Numbered from the stretch's first letter, positions 41,856 to 51,843 are shown. The stretch: 64,000 nt of DNA from Actinomycetales bacterium (GCA_016711095.1 JADJTP010000001.1:372001-436000), one strand, 5' to 3'. The notes: generated by a model not told the origin, from the letters alone. Numbers and translations: made by a program.

Positions 41856-42604
41856 GCGAGGACCTGGCAAAGACCACCCAGGCGCAGGAGACCGGTGCAG
41901 GCGCCACAGTTGCCGGCGGCAGCACCGTCGATCTCGGTATGCCGGTCGTCATCGGCGAGCGGCGCGGCATGTTCGGAGCCACCTCCGGTCAGGACACCAC
42001 CGGCTACGGCGGGCTCGTCGCCCCCGTCGCGTTGCCAGGGGCCTCCGAGCGGCCGTACGGCGGATGGTTCGACGCCTTCGCGGACGACCTGGAGCGGGCG
42101 CTGGAAGCCGGCGGAACGGCATACGCGGAGGCGGTTGACAAGATCGTCGTCGACCGTGCCGAGATCACCGTCTTTGTGACCCGCGAGCACCTCCCGGCGG
42201 TCGCCGCCGTGCTGCGCGATGACGCAGCGCTCCGTTTCGAGATGTGCACCGGCGTCTCCGGAGCGCACTATCCCGGCGAGGTAGGACGAGAGTTGCACGC
42301 CGTCTACCACTTCCTGTCGATCACGCACGGCAGCAAGCGGATCCGGGTCGAGGCGACCTGTCCCGACGCCGACCCGCACATCCCGTCGATCGTGGCGACC
42401 TATCCGGCCAACACCTGGCATGAGCGCGAGACGTGGGACATGTTCGGCATCATCTTCGATGGCCACCCGGCACTGACCCGTATCCTCATGCCCGACGACT
42501 GGCCGGGTCACCCGCAACGCAAGGACTATCCCCTCGGCGGCATCCCGGTGGAATACAAAGGCGCCACCGTGCCGCCGGCGGACGAGCGGAGGGCATTCAA
42601 CTGA
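41852..42604 (+). CDS. nuoC: NADH-quinone oxidoreductase subunit C
   Basis: Peripheral-arm subunit of 250 residues that sits beside NuoD. The 30-kDa signature is ERETWDMFGIIFDGHPALTRILMPDDWPGHPQRKDYPLGG, given here as the run from about 190 to 229, of which ETWDMFGI and RKDYPLGG are the most diagnostic. The first 90 or so residues are variable and partly low-complexity. ATG 41852 overlaps the nuoB stop. Confidence 0.95.
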   Translation: MSEDLAKTTQAQETGAGATVAGGSTVDLGMPVVIGERRGMFGATSGQDTTGYGGLVAPVALPGASERPYGGWFDAFADDLERALEAGGTAYAEAVDKIVVDRAEITVFVTREHLPAVAAVLRDDAALRFEMCTGVSGAHYPGEVGRELHAVYHFLSITHGSKRIRVEATCPDADPHIPSIVATYPANTWHERETWDMFGIIFDGHPALTRILMPDDWPGHPQRKDYPLGGIPVEYKGATVPPADERRAFN

Positions 42605-44022
42605 TGAGCGCCAACCGACCCACCGGGACCGACCCGCACACCGCACACGGGACCAGCCCCGGGCTGGACTCTCGCGTGGGAGACAGCGAGCACACCGCGA
42701 CGAGTGCGGCCGAGGAGTTGATCGACTCCCCGGTCTTCTCCGTCGGCGGCGGCGGCGACTGGGATGACCTCGTCGACGAAGCGTCCGCCCTGCACGAGGA
42801 ACGCATCGTCGTCAACATGGGCCCTCAGCACCCGTCGACGCACGGCGTGTTGCGGCTCATCCTCGAGCTTGACGGCGAGACCGTGACCGAGGCCCGCGCG
42901 GGGATCGGCTACTTGCACACCGGCATTGAGAAGAACATGGAGTACCGCACCTGGGTGCAGGGCGTGACGTTCTGCACCCGGATGGACTACCTGACCCCGA
43001 TGTTCCAGGAGACCGCCTACTGCCTGGCCATCGAGAAGTTGCTCGGAGTGACAGACGACATCCCTCGCCGGGCCAGCGACATCCGGGTGCTGATGATGGA
43101 GCTCACCCGCCTCTCCTCCCACCTGGTGTGCATCGGCACCGGTGGCATGGAAATGGGCGCCACGACCGTCATGACGGTCGGCTTCCGCGAGCGCGAACGG
43201 GTCTTCCAGATCATCGAGATGGTGACCGGGCTGCGGATGAACAACGCCTACATCAGACCCGGTGGCGTCGCTCTCGATCTGCCTCCAGGAGCGATCGACC
43301 TCATCCGCGAGCTTGTCCCAGAGATCCGCAAGGGCGTCCGCGAGCTCGAGTTGCTGGTCAACGAGGCGCCCATCGTCAAGGGGCGGATGGTCGGCATCGG
43401 TCACCTCGACCTCGCCGGCTGCATGGCCTTGGGAATCACCGGGCCCATGCTGCGCTCGACCGGGCTACCCCACGACCTGCGCAAGGCATCTCCGTACTGC
43501 GGCTACGAGACCTACGACTTCGACGTCATCACCCGCGACACCGCGGACTCCTACGGTCGGCTGCGCATCCGCCTCGACGAGATGTACCAGTCGCTGCGCA
43601 TTGTCCTGCAATGCGCCGATCGGCTCGAGGCCAGCGCCGGAGAACCGGTGATGATCGCCGACAAGAAGATCGGCTGGCCGGCCCAGCTGGCTCTCGGCGG
43701 CGACGGGATGGGCAACAGCCTCGACCACATCCGCGAGATCATGGTCGACTCGATGGAGTCGCTGATCCATCACTTCAAGCTCGTGACCGAGGGCTTCCGC
43801 GTGCCGCCCGGCCAGGTCTATGTGGCGGTCGAAAGCGCAAAGGGCGAGCTCGGTTGCCACCTGGTCTCCGACGGCGGCACCCGGCCGTATCGGGCGCACT
43901 TCCGTGACCCCAGCTTCAACAATCTGCAAGCGACCTCGATCATGTGCGAAGGCGGCCAGATCGCCGACGTCATCGTCGCAGTCGCATCCATCGATCCAGT
44001 CATGGGAGGGGTGGACCGCTGA
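42604..44022 (+). CDS. nuoD: NADH-quinone oxidoreductase subunit D
   Basis: 49-kDa subunit of 472 residues which forms the quinone pocket with NuoB. The key motif is MGPQHPSTHGVLRL near 75-88, with the quinone-contacting His; later VGFRERERVFQIIEMVTG and the C-terminal DPVMGGVDR ending are typical. An N-terminal lead of about 65 Asp/Ser/Thr-rich residues precedes the domain and is longer than usual. Starts by the TGATG overlap with nuoC. Confidence 0.96.
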   Translation: MSANRPTGTDPHTAHGTSPGLDSRVGDSEHTATSAAEELIDSPVFSVGGGGDWDDLVDEASALHEERIVVNMGPQHPSTHGVLRLILELDGETVTEARAGIGYLHTGIEKNMEYRTWVQGVTFCTRMDYLTPMFQETAYCLAIEKLLGVTDDIPRRASDIRVLMMELTRLSSHLVCIGTGGMEMGATTVMTVGFRERERVFQIIEMVTGLRMNNAYIRPGGVALDLPPGAIDLIRELVPEIRKGVRELELLVNEAPIVKGRMVGIGHLDLAGCMALGITGPMLRSTGLPHDLRKASPYCGYETYDFDVITRDTADSYGRLRIRLDEMYQSLRIVLQCADRLEASAGEPVMIADKKIGWPAQLALGGDGMGNSLDHIREIMVDSMESLIHHFKLVTEGFRVPPGQVYVAVESAKGELGCHLVSDGGTRPYRAHFRDPSFNNLQATSIMCEGGQIADVIVAVASIDPVMGGVDR

Positions 44023-44771
44023 TGGCCGGTCACGATGCCTCGGGCCACCTGCACGTCAGTGCCGCGAGCAAGGCCCCCTACGACGAGGCCACTCTCGCAC
44101 GGCTGCACGAGGACGCTGCTGCCGTGGTGGCCCGCTATCCGCAGAAACGCTCGGCCCTGCTGCCCTTGCTGCACCTGGTGCAGTCGGTCGACGGCTATGT
44201 CACCGGCCGCGGGCTCGAGTTCTGCGCGCAGGTCCTGGACCTGACGACCGCCGACGTCAGCGGGGTCGCGACCTTCTACTCCCAGTACAAGCGTCATCCC
44301 AACGGCGACTACACCGTCGGGGTCTGCACCAACACTCTCTGCGCAGTTATGGGCGGCGACGCGATCTGGGAGGCCGTCTCCGAGCACCTCGGCGTCGGGC
44401 ACGACGAGACGACCGCTGACGGCAAGATCACCCTCGAGCGCATCGAGTGCAACGCCGCCTGCGACTACGCCCCGGTCGTCATGGCCAACTGGGAGTTCTT
44501 CGACAACCAGACCCCGTCCTCGACCATTGACCTGGTCGACGAACTGCGCGCCGGGCACGATGTCGTCCCGACGCGCGGAGCCGACAAGGTCTGCACCTTC
44601 AAGGAGGTCTCGCGAGTCCTTGCCGGCTTCCACGACGGCCGCGCCGACGAGGGTGTCGCCGCTGGACCGGCGTCGTTGCTCGGCCTCAAGATCGCTCACG
44701 AGCAAGGCTGGACGGCGCCGACCCCAGACAGCCGCGCTGCGGCTCAGCCAGCGAAGGGGGCAGCGAAGTGA
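44022..44771 (+). CDS. nuoE: NADH-quinone oxidoreductase subunit E
   Basis: 24-kDa thioredoxin-like subunit of 249 residues with cluster N1a. Ligands are VGVCTNTLCAVMGG (C-x4-C) and IECNAACDYAP (C-x3-C). The extra 60 or so residues at the C-terminus are mostly Ala/Gly-rich, seen in other actinobacteria too. Start by TGATG overlap with nuoD, end by GTGA overlap with nuoF. Confidence 0.95.
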   Translation: MAGHDASGHLHVSAASKAPYDEATLARLHEDAAAVVARYPQKRSALLPLLHLVQSVDGYVTGRGLEFCAQVLDLTTADVSGVATFYSQYKRHPNGDYTVGVCTNTLCAVMGGDAIWEAVSEHLGVGHDETTADGKITLERIECNAACDYAPVVMANWEFFDNQTPSSTIDLVDELRAGHDVVPTRGADKVCTFKEVSRVLAGFHDGRADEGVAAGPASLLGLKIAHEQGWTAPTPDSRAAAQPAKGAAK

Positions 44772-46093
44772 CCGCACGCCTCACCCCGGTCCTCACCGCC
44801 CACTGGGACCAGCCGCGGGCCTGGACGCTCGCGGCATACGAGAGCACCGGCGGGTATGCCGCCCTGCGCAAGGCCCTGTCGATGCCTGCCGCCGACGTGC
44901 TCGCCGAGGTGAAGAGTTCGGCGATCCGCGGCCGCGGTGGCGCCGGATTCCCGGCCGGTCTCAAGTGGTCCTTCATGTCGCCGCCCGACGGCGGGCCGCG
45001 CTATCTCGTCGTCAACGCCGACGAGTCCGAGCCGGGCACCTGCAAAGACATCCCGCTGTTGATGGCCAACCCGCACTCGGTCATCGAGGGCGCCGCGATC
45101 AGCCAGTACGCGATGGGCTCCGACCACGCCTTCATCTACCTGCGCGGCGAGGTCGTCCACGTCTATCGCCGGCTGATGCGGGCTGTCGAAGAGGCCACCG
45201 CAGCCGGCTATCTCGGCACAGACGTGCTCGGCTCGGGCACGACCCTGCGGGTGACCCCGCACGCCGGAGCCGGCGCCTACATCTGCGGTGAGGAGACGGC
45301 GCTGCTCGACTCGCTCGAGGGGCGCCGAGGCCAGCCGCGGCTCAAACCGCCGTTCCCCGGAGCCGCCGGCCTCTACGCCCGCCCCACGTCGGTCAACAAC
45401 GTCGAGACCATCGCCTCCGTGCCGGGCATCCTGCTCAACGGTGCCGACTGGTTCAAGTCGATGGGCACCGAGAAGTCGACGGGCTTCGGCATCTTCAGCC
45501 TCTCCGGCCACGTCACCAACCCCGGCCAGTTCGAGGCCCCGCTGGGCATCACCATGCGCGAGCTCATCGACCTCGCCGGCGGCATCCGCAGGGGCCACCG
45601 GATCAAGTTCTGGACTCCGGGCGGGTCCTCGACCCCGATCTTCACCGAGGAGCACCTCGACATCCCGCTCGACTTCGACTCGGTCGCCGCCGCGGGCTCG
45701 ATGCTCGGCACCCGGGCCCTGCAGGTCTTCGACGAGACCGTGTCGGTCGTTCGCGCGGTGAGCCGGTGGACCGACTTCTATGCCCACGAATCCTGCGGCA
45801 AGTGCACGCCCTGCCGCGAAGGCACCTGGTGGCTCAAGCAGATCATGGAGCGCCTCGAACATGGCCAGGGCCAACCTGGCGACATCGGCAAGCTCGACGA
45901 CATCTGCGACAACATTCTCGGGCGCTCCTTCTGCGCCCTGGGTGACGCCGCGACCATGCCGATCTCCTCGGCCATCAAGTACTTCCGCGAGGAGTTCGAG
46001 GCGGGCATGCACACGCCGGCCGCGGAGCTGTTCTCGCCGGACGCGTCGGTGCTCTTCGACACTTCAGAGGTCAAGGAGGCCGCGAAAGCATGA
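44768..46093 (+). CDS. nuoF: NADH-quinone oxidoreductase subunit F
   Basis: 51-kDa subunit of 441 residues that binds NADH and FMN and cluster N3. Motifs: IRGRGGAGFPAGLKW (FMN/NADH loop near 55-70), NADESEPGTCKD, GAGAYICGEETALL, and the cluster ligands ESCGKCTPCREG near 338-349 with the fourth Cys in GRSFCALGD. GTG start overlaps nuoE. Confidence 0.97.
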   Translation: MTARLTPVLTAHWDQPRAWTLAAYESTGGYAALRKALSMPAADVLAEVKSSAIRGRGGAGFPAGLKWSFMSPPDGGPRYLVVNADESEPGTCKDIPLLMANPHSVIEGAAISQYAMGSDHAFIYLRGEVVHVYRRLMRAVEEATAAGYLGTDVLGSGTTLRVTPHAGAGAYICGEETALLDSLEGRRGQPRLKPPFPGAAGLYARPTSVNNVETIASVPGILLNGADWFKSMGTEKSTGFGIFSLSGHVTNPGQFEAPLGITMRELIDLAGGIRRGHRIKFWTPGGSSTPIFTEEHLDIPLDFDSVAAAGSMLGTRALQVFDETVSVVRAVSRWTDFYAHESCGKCTPCREGTWWLKQIMERLEHGQGQPGDIGKLDDICDNILGRSFCALGDAATMPISSAIKYFREEFEAGMHTPAAELFSPDASVLFDTSEVKEAAKA

Positions 46094-48540
46094 CCGCCCA
46101 GACCAGTTCGGTGCCCGCCGGGGTCTCGCTGACCATCGACGGTGTCCCGGTGTCCGTGCCCAAGGGCACCCTCATCATCCGCGCCGCCGAGGTGGCGGGC
46201 ATCGAGATCCCCAGGTTCTGCGACCACCCCGGGCTCGAGCCGGTCGGTGCCTGTCGGCAGTGCCTCGTCGATGTCGCCGCGCCCCGCCCGGACGGCGTCC
46301 TCGCGCCGTTCCCCAAGCCGCAGGCCTCGTGCGCGATGACCGTCTCGGAAGGGATGGTCGTCAACACGCAACACACCTCGCCGGTGGCCGAGAAGGCTCA
46401 GCACGGGGTGATGGAGCTGTTGCTCATCAACCACCCGCTGGACTGCCCCGTGTGCGACAAAGGCGGGGAGTGCCCGCTGCAGAACCAGGCCATGTCCAAC
46501 GGGCGGGCGACGTCGCGCTTCGAGGATGTCAAGCGCACCTTCCCGAAGCCCGTCAATATCTCCACCCAGGTGTTGCTCGACCGCGAGCGTTGCGTGCTTT
46601 GCCAACGCTGCACTCGCTTCTCCGACGAGATCGCCGGCGACAAGTTCATCAACCTCGTCGAGCGCGGCGCGATGCAGCAGATCGGCATTTACGAAGACGA
46701 ACCCTTCCAGTCCTACTTCTCGGGCAACACGGTCCAGATATGTCCGGTGGGCGCGCTCACCGGTGCGGCATACCGCTTCCGGTCCCGTCCCTTCGACCTG
46801 GTCTCCACCCCGAGCGCGTGCGACCACTGCGCCTCCGGGTGCGCCATTCGCACCGACCACCGGCGCGGCGTCGTCCTGCGGCGGATGGCCATCGACGACC
46901 CCGAGGTCAACGGGGAATGGAACTGCGACAAGGGTCGCTGGGCCTTCCAATACGCCACCCTGCCCGACCGTCTCGAGCTGCCGCTGCTGCGCCAGGCCGA
47001 CGGCACGATGCGGGCCGCCAGTTGGCCCGAGGCACTCGCCGCGGCCGCCGCCGGTCTGCGGGCAGCCAATGCCGCCGGTGTGCTCGTCGGTGGCCGGGTC
47101 TCGGCCGAAGATGCCTACGCCTACGGGAAGTTCGCGCGCGTCGCGCTGTCCACGAATGACGTCGACTTCCGAGCCCGGCCGCACTCGGCCGAGGAGGTCG
47201 CCTTCCTCGCCGAGCAGGTCGTCACCCGCGGGCCCGAGGACGGTGCCGTGACCTATGCCGACCTCGCGTCGGCGAAGGCCATTGTTCTGGCTGGCTTCGA
47301 GCCCGAGGAAGAGTCGCCGATCATCTTCCTGCGGCTGCGGCGCGCGGTCCGCAAGGCCAGGACCAGCGTGTATGCCGTCGCCCCGTTCTCGACGCGGGGT
47401 TCGGTCAAGCTCTCGGCCACCCTGGTGCCGACGGCTCCGGGGGCCGAGGCTGCCGCATTGTCCGGGCCGGTGGTCACGCAGGCGCTGGCCGGCGGCGGCG
47501 TCATCCTCGTCGGCGAGCGTCTGGCCACCTCGCCGGGTGCTCTCGCCGCCGCGGCGGCCCTGGCCGCCGCCACCGGCGCGCGCCTGGCCTGGGTGCCCCG
47601 GCGGGCCGGTGAGCGCGGGGCGCTTGAAGCCGGCGCCCTCGGCGCCTTGTTGCCCGGAGGCCGTCCGGTCACCGACGCGACCGCCCGCGCTGAGGTCGCC
47701 GACGTCTGGGGTGTCCAGACGCTCCCCACGGCCGCGCCACGCGACACGGCTGCGATCATCGCAGCGGCCACCTCCGGGGCGCTCCGTGCTCTCGTCATCG
47801 GCGGGGTCGACCCCGGCGACCTTGCCCTGCCCGACGTGGCGGCGGCCCTGAAGAGGGCCTTCGTCGTCAGCCTCGAGGTCCGCGAGTCCGCGGTGACCGA
47901 CGTCGCCGACGTCGTCCTGCCGGTGGCCGCCCACGCCGAGAAGGCCGGCAGCTTTGTCGACTGGGAGGGGCGCCTGCGGCCCTTCGAGCAGGCCCTGCAG
48001 ACCAATGCGATGAGCGACCACCGCGTGCTCGACATGCTCGCCGCCGAGCTCGGGGCCTTCCTCGAGACTCGCACCGTGGCGCAGATCCGGGCCCAGTTCG
48101 AGGCCCTCGGCCGGTGGAGAGGAGCTCGCGCCGTCGAGCCGAACGGGGCGCCGGGCGGCGAGGCGGCATACGGCAGTGGGAATGGGACCGCGAACGGGAG
48201 CGGGAAGGGGAGTGGGGCTGGCGACGTCGCCCTGGCGACCTGGCCGCTGCTGCTGGACGCCGGCCGTCTGCAGGACGGCGAGCCGTTCCTGGCCGGCACC
48301 GCCCACGGAGCCGTCGCCGCTGTCGGCCCGGCCCTCGCGGGCCGCCTCGGCGTCAGCGACGGCGACCTGGTCACCGTGAGCTCGACCTCCGGCTCGATCA
48401 GCGTGCCGGCGGAGATTGCCCACGACATGGTCGACGGCGTCGTCTGGCTGCCGACCAACTCCACCGGATGTGCGGTCCGCTCGACCTTGCGGGTCGATGC
48501 CGGCGCCCGAGTCACGGTCACGAAGGGTGGTGCGCTGTGA
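46090..48540 (+). CDS. nuoG: NADH-quinone oxidoreductase subunit G
   Basis: Largest peripheral subunit, 816 residues. N-terminal 2Fe-2S ligands lie in RFCDHPGLEPVGACRQC; the His-Cys3 cluster is NHPLDCPVCDKGGECPLQ; the next 4Fe-4S reads CVLCQRCTRFSDEIAG. A further set C-x2-C-x3-C-x27-C (CDHCASGC then C in GEWNCDKGRW) is the N7 type found in only some bacteria. The molybdopterin-like domain follows, and near residue 700 a Gly/Ser/Asn linker is present. ATG 46090 overlaps nuoF. Confidence 0.96.
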   Translation: MTAQTSSVPAGVSLTIDGVPVSVPKGTLIIRAAEVAGIEIPRFCDHPGLEPVGACRQCLVDVAAPRPDGVLAPFPKPQASCAMTVSEGMVVNTQHTSPVAEKAQHGVMELLLINHPLDCPVCDKGGECPLQNQAMSNGRATSRFEDVKRTFPKPVNISTQVLLDRERCVLCQRCTRFSDEIAGDKFINLVERGAMQQIGIYEDEPFQSYFSGNTVQICPVGALTGAAYRFRSRPFDLVSTPSACDHCASGCAIRTDHRRGVVLRRMAIDDPEVNGEWNCDKGRWAFQYATLPDRLELPLLRQADGTMRAASWPEALAAAAAGLRAANAAGVLVGGRVSAEDAYAYGKFARVALSTNDVDFRARPHSAEEVAFLAEQVVTRGPEDGAVTYADLASAKAIVLAGFEPEEESPIIFLRLRRAVRKARTSVYAVAPFSTRGSVKLSATLVPTAPGAEAAALSGPVVTQALAGGGVILVGERLATSPGALAAAAALAAATGARLAWVPRRAGERGALEAGALGALLPGGRPVTDATARAEVADVWGVQTLPTAAPRDTAAIIAAATSGALRALVIGGVDPGDLALPDVAAALKRAFVVSLEVRESAVTDVADVVLPVAAHAEKAGSFVDWEGRLRPFEQALQTNAMSDHRVLDMLAAELGAFLETRTVAQIRAQFEALGRWRGARAVEPNGAPGGEAAYGSGNGTANGSGKGSGAGDVALATWPLLLDAGRLQDGEPFLAGTAHGAVAAVGPALAGRLGVSDGDLVTVSSTSGSISVPAEIAHDMVDGVVWLPTNSTGCAVRSTLRVDAGARVTVTKGGAL

Positions 48541-49919
48541 TCAGCCCTCTGCAGTCGATCGGTGCCGTGGCCCTGCCCGCCGTCGAGGGTCCGGTCGCCG
48601 ACTTCAGTGACACGCCGATGTGGCTGTCGCTGGTCAAGGCACTGTTGATCTTCGTCTATCTGCTCATCTCGACCCTGCTCGTCATCTGGTTCGAGCGGCG
48701 GATCATCGGTCGGATGCAGCAGCGGCCCGGGCCTAACCGCAACGGTCCGTTCGGGCTGTTGCAGACCCTCGCCGACGGCATGAAGTCCATGTTCAAGGAA
48801 GACATCGCCCCGGCGGCCGCGGACAAGTTCATCTTCACGCTCGCCCCGCTCATTGCCGCGACGATGGCCTTCGTCTCCTTCGGCATCATGCCGTTCGGCG
48901 ACAAGGCCTACATGTTCGGCCACCTGACGCCGCTGCAGCTCACCGATGCGCCGGTCGCCGTGCTGCTGGTGCTGGCGGTCGCTTCCGTCGGCGTCTACGG
49001 CATCATCCTGGCCGGCTGGTCCTCGGGGTCGACCTATCCGCTGCTCGGCGGCCTGCGCTCCACCGCCCAGGTCATCTCCTATGAGATCGCCATGGGCCTG
49101 TCGCTCGTCGCCGTCTTCATCATGAGTGGCTCGATGTCGACCTCGTCGATCGTCGCCGCTCAGAACGGCACCGCGAGCTGGTGGTTCATCGTTGCGGCCT
49201 TCCCGTCGTTCCTCGTCTACCTCGTGACGATGGTCGGCGAGACCAACCGCCTGCCGTTCGACCTTGCCGAAGGTGAGGGCGAGATCGTCGGTGGCTTCCA
49301 CACCGAATACGGCTCGATGCGTTTCGCGATGTTCTTCCTCGCCGAGTACATCAACATGTTCACCGTCGCAGCCCTGGCCACGACGATGTTCCTCGGCGGT
49401 TGGCAGGCTCCGCCGTTCATCGCCGCCATCAACGACGGGATGTTCAACGCCGGCTGGTGGGGCGTGCTCTGGTTCACGCTCAAGGTCTGGTCGTTCATGT
49501 TCTTCTTCGTCTGGCTGCGCGGGTCGTTGCCCCGGGTGCGCTACGACCAGTTCATGCGCTTCGGCTGGAAGCTGCTCATCCCGCTCACCCTCGGCTGGGT
49601 CGTGCTCGTCTCGTTCATGCGCGCCGCCGCTCAGGGGTGGTTCGGCACCGGCACCGTGGTGACGATCCTCGGCCGGGGTCTGTCGCTCGCGACGATCGTC
49701 GTCATGGCGGTCGTCCTCGTCCTGCTCTTCATCGTCGCCTATTTCATCGACCAACGCGGCGAGCAACCGAGCGCCACCGCGCCACCCGATGAGATCGACC
49801 CGTTCGCCGGGGGCTACCCCGTACCGCCGCTGCCCGGTCAGACGCTGCGCGAGCCCGATCGCCGCATCCCAGCCGTCGAGGCCTCGACGCTCACCGCGAA
49901 GGAGGAGACTCGTGGCTGA
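48537..49919 (+). CDS. nuoH: NADH-quinone oxidoreductase subunit H
   Basis: Membrane subunit of 460 residues, about nine helices, joining the quinone cavity to the proton channels. Signatures: ERRIIGRMQQRPGPNRNGPFG, ADGMKSMFKED and the acidic loop ETNRLPFDLAEGEGEIVGGF, all near their family positions. The C-terminal 50 residues are a Pro/Asp-rich cytoplasmic tail. Starts at GTG 48537 overlapping the nuoG stop. Confidence 0.96.
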   Translation: MISPLQSIGAVALPAVEGPVADFSDTPMWLSLVKALLIFVYLLISTLLVIWFERRIIGRMQQRPGPNRNGPFGLLQTLADGMKSMFKEDIAPAAADKFIFTLAPLIAATMAFVSFGIMPFGDKAYMFGHLTPLQLTDAPVAVLLVLAVASVGVYGIILAGWSSGSTYPLLGGLRSTAQVISYEIAMGLSLVAVFIMSGSMSTSSIVAAQNGTASWWFIVAAFPSFLVYLVTMVGETNRLPFDLAEGEGEIVGGFHTEYGSMRFAMFFLAEYINMFTVAALATTMFLGGWQAPPFIAAINDGMFNAGWWGVLWFTLKVWSFMFFFVWLRGSLPRVRYDQFMRFGWKLLIPLTLGWVVLVSFMRAAAQGWFGTGTVVTILGRGLSLATIVVMAVVLVLLFIVAYFIDQRGEQPSATAPPDEIDPFAGGYPVPPLPGQTLREPDRRIPAVEASTLTAKEETRG

Positions 49920-50670
49920 CAACCTGCCCGCCCAGCCCGACCGGCCGGACGGGAGCAGGCTGCCCTCTGCCGAACACGCCCGCTCGGACAACGACCCGCA
50001 GCCGCGGGCCGGCTGGCTTGGCGAGAACCTGCCGGCGTCGATCGGCGGCTTCGGGGTCACCTGGGCGACGATGTTCCGCAAGGTGTACACCGAGGAATAT
50101 CCCGAGGTGAAGCGGCCGACGGCGCCGCGCTATCACGGCCGCCACCAGCTGAACCGGCACCCCGACGGGCTCGAGAAGTGCATCGGGTGCGAGTTGTGCG
50201 CGTGGGCCTGCCCGGCGGACGCGATCCTCGTCGAAGGTGCGAACAACGACGACACGCCGAAAGACGAGGGCGGCACCGGCCGCTTCTCCCCGGGCGAGCG
50301 CTTCGGCCACGTCTACCAGATCAACTACCTGCGTTGCATCTTCTGCGGGCTGTGCATCGAGGCCTGTCCGACGCGCGCCCTGACGATGACCAACTTCTAC
50401 GAGCTGGCCGACAACAACCGCGCCGACCTCATCTTCACCAAGGAGCAGCTCCTCGCGCCGCTGCAGGAGGGCATGCTCGCGGCCCCCCACCCGATGGTCG
50501 AAGGCATGGACGAACGCGACTACTACCTCGGCAGGATCACGTCGGCCACCGACGAACAGCGCGACTGGGCTCTGGCCCAGCAGGCCGCCGAGGCAGAGGC
50601 CGCCGCGCGCGCCGCTGCGGAGGCCGAACCCGAGCGCAACATGATCTCCGAAGGAGGTGGCGCGCTGTGA
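49912..50670 (+). CDS. nuoI: NADH-quinone oxidoreductase subunit I
   Basis: Ferredoxin-like subunit of 252 residues with clusters N6a and N6b: CIGCELCAWACPADAI and CIFCGLCIEACPTRAL. A Pro/Asp-rich lead of about 35 residues and an Ala/Glu-rich tail (QQAAEAEAAARAAAEAEPE) extend the core. GTG 49912 has GGAGGAG five bases ahead and overlaps nuoH by eight bases. Confidence 0.96.
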   Translation: MADNLPAQPDRPDGSRLPSAEHARSDNDPQPRAGWLGENLPASIGGFGVTWATMFRKVYTEEYPEVKRPTAPRYHGRHQLNRHPDGLEKCIGCELCAWACPADAILVEGANNDDTPKDEGGTGRFSPGERFGHVYQINYLRCIFCGLCIEACPTRALTMTNFYELADNNRADLIFTKEQLLAPLQEGMLAAPHPMVEGMDERDYYLGRITSATDEQRDWALAQQAAEAEAAARAAAEAEPERNMISEGGGAL

Positions 50671-51536
50671 GCTACGGAGAGGCTTGGCTGTTCTGGGTGC
50701 TTGCGCCGCTCATGGTGCTCGCCGCCCTCGGCTTGATCTTCGCCCGCAAGGCCGTCCACGCCGCGCTGTGCATGGCGTTCGTCATGGTCAACCTCGGCGT
50801 CCTCTACCTCGCATCTCAGGCGGAGTTCCTCGGGATCGTCCAGATCTTCGTCTACACCGGCGCGGTGATGATGATCTTCCTGTTCGTCCTCATGCTCATC
50901 GGTGTCGACTCCTCCGACTCGTTCACCGAGACCATCCGGGGCCACAAGACCGCCTCGCTGCTGGTCGCCTTCGGCCTGGCGGCCATCATGACGCTGGCGA
51001 TCGGCTCGATCGTGCTACCCGAGCCGATCGGGCTCGAAGCGGTCAATGCCGAAGAGGGCAACGTCAGTGGTATGGCCAACCTCATCTTCGGCAAATATGT
51101 CTTGGTTTTCGAGGTGACCTCCGCGTTGCTCATCACGGCGGCCCTCGGCGCCATGGTCCTGGCTCACCGAGAGCGGTTCGTGGCCAAGACCAGCCAGCGG
51201 GAGCTCGCGGCCCGCCGCGTCAAGGACAACGTCTTCGTCGCCGGCCTGCCCGCCCCCGGTGTCTATGCCCGCCACAACGCCGTGGACACTCCGGCTCTGC
51301 TGCCCGACGGCACCGTGAGCGAACTGTCCGTCTCGCGGGTCCTCGTCGCGCGCGACCAGATCACGACCCCCTCGCGGTATTCCGCAGAGGAGTTGCAACT
51401 GGACGACGAGACCAGACCCGTCGCCGAGGCGACACCGGACGCCGGGCCCGCCCCCGTCGCCGAGGCGCCACCGGACGCCGAGCCGGCACCGGACGCCGAG
51501 ACTGCACCCGACGCCGAAGAAGGGGAGTCGCGGTGA
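50667..51536 (+). CDS. nuoJ: NADH-quinone oxidoreductase subunit J
   Basis: Membrane subunit of 289 residues with five helices in the first 170 residues; FLGIVQIFVYTGAVMMIFLFV is the conserved third helix with its pi-bulge Tyr-Thr-Gly. The remaining 120 residues are a cytoplasmic tail ending in imperfect repeats of PDAGPAPVAEAP and PDAEPAPDAE type, longer than most NuoJ. Overlaps nuoI and nuoK by four bases each. Confidence 0.95.
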   Translation: MSYGEAWLFWVLAPLMVLAALGLIFARKAVHAALCMAFVMVNLGVLYLASQAEFLGIVQIFVYTGAVMMIFLFVLMLIGVDSSDSFTETIRGHKTASLLVAFGLAAIMTLAIGSIVLPEPIGLEAVNAEEGNVSGMANLIFGKYVLVFEVTSALLITAALGAMVLAHRERFVAKTSQRELAARRVKDNVFVAGLPAPGVYARHNAVDTPALLPDGTVSELSVSRVLVARDQITTPSRYSAEELQLDDETRPVAEATPDAGPAPVAEAPPDAEPAPDAETAPDAEEGESR

Positions 51537-51832
51537 ACCTCGTCAACTACATCTATCTCGCCGTGGTGCTCTTCGCCATCGGTGCCGCAGCCGTGCTGCT
51601 GCGGCGCAACGCGATCATCATCTTCATGGGCATCGAGCTCATGCTCAACGCGGCCAACCTCGTCTTCGTCACCTTCGCCCGCTACTACGGCAACCTCGAC
51701 GGGCAGGTCATCGCACTGTTCGTCATGGTGGTCGCCGCAGCCGAAGTGGTCGTCGGCCTGGCGATCATCATGGCCATCTTCCGTGCCCGCCGGTCGGCTT
51801 CTGTCGACGACGCCAACCTGCTGAAGCTGTAA
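51533..51832 (+). CDS. nuoK: NADH-quinone oxidoreductase subunit K
   Basis: Small three-helix proton-channel subunit of 99 residues. Typical stretch: IIIFMGIELMLNAANLVFV with the functional Glu, followed by VVAAAEVVVGLAIIMAIFR with the second Glu. GTG 51533 overlaps the nuoJ stop. Confidence 0.96.
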   Translation: MNLVNYIYLAVVLFAIGAAAVLLRRNAIIIFMGIELMLNAANLVFVTFARYYGNLDGQVIALFVMVVAAAEVVVGLAIIMAIFRARRSASVDDANLLKL

Positions 51833-51843
51833 GGGAGATTCGT

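Noticed and set aside
45778..50090. Very long open frames (881 and 945 codons) on the minus strand opposite nuoF-nuoI
   Set aside because: They are antisense shadows typical of 70 percent GC codon bias: Arg/Gly/Asp/His-rich, without domains, and fully overlapped by well-supported nuo genes.
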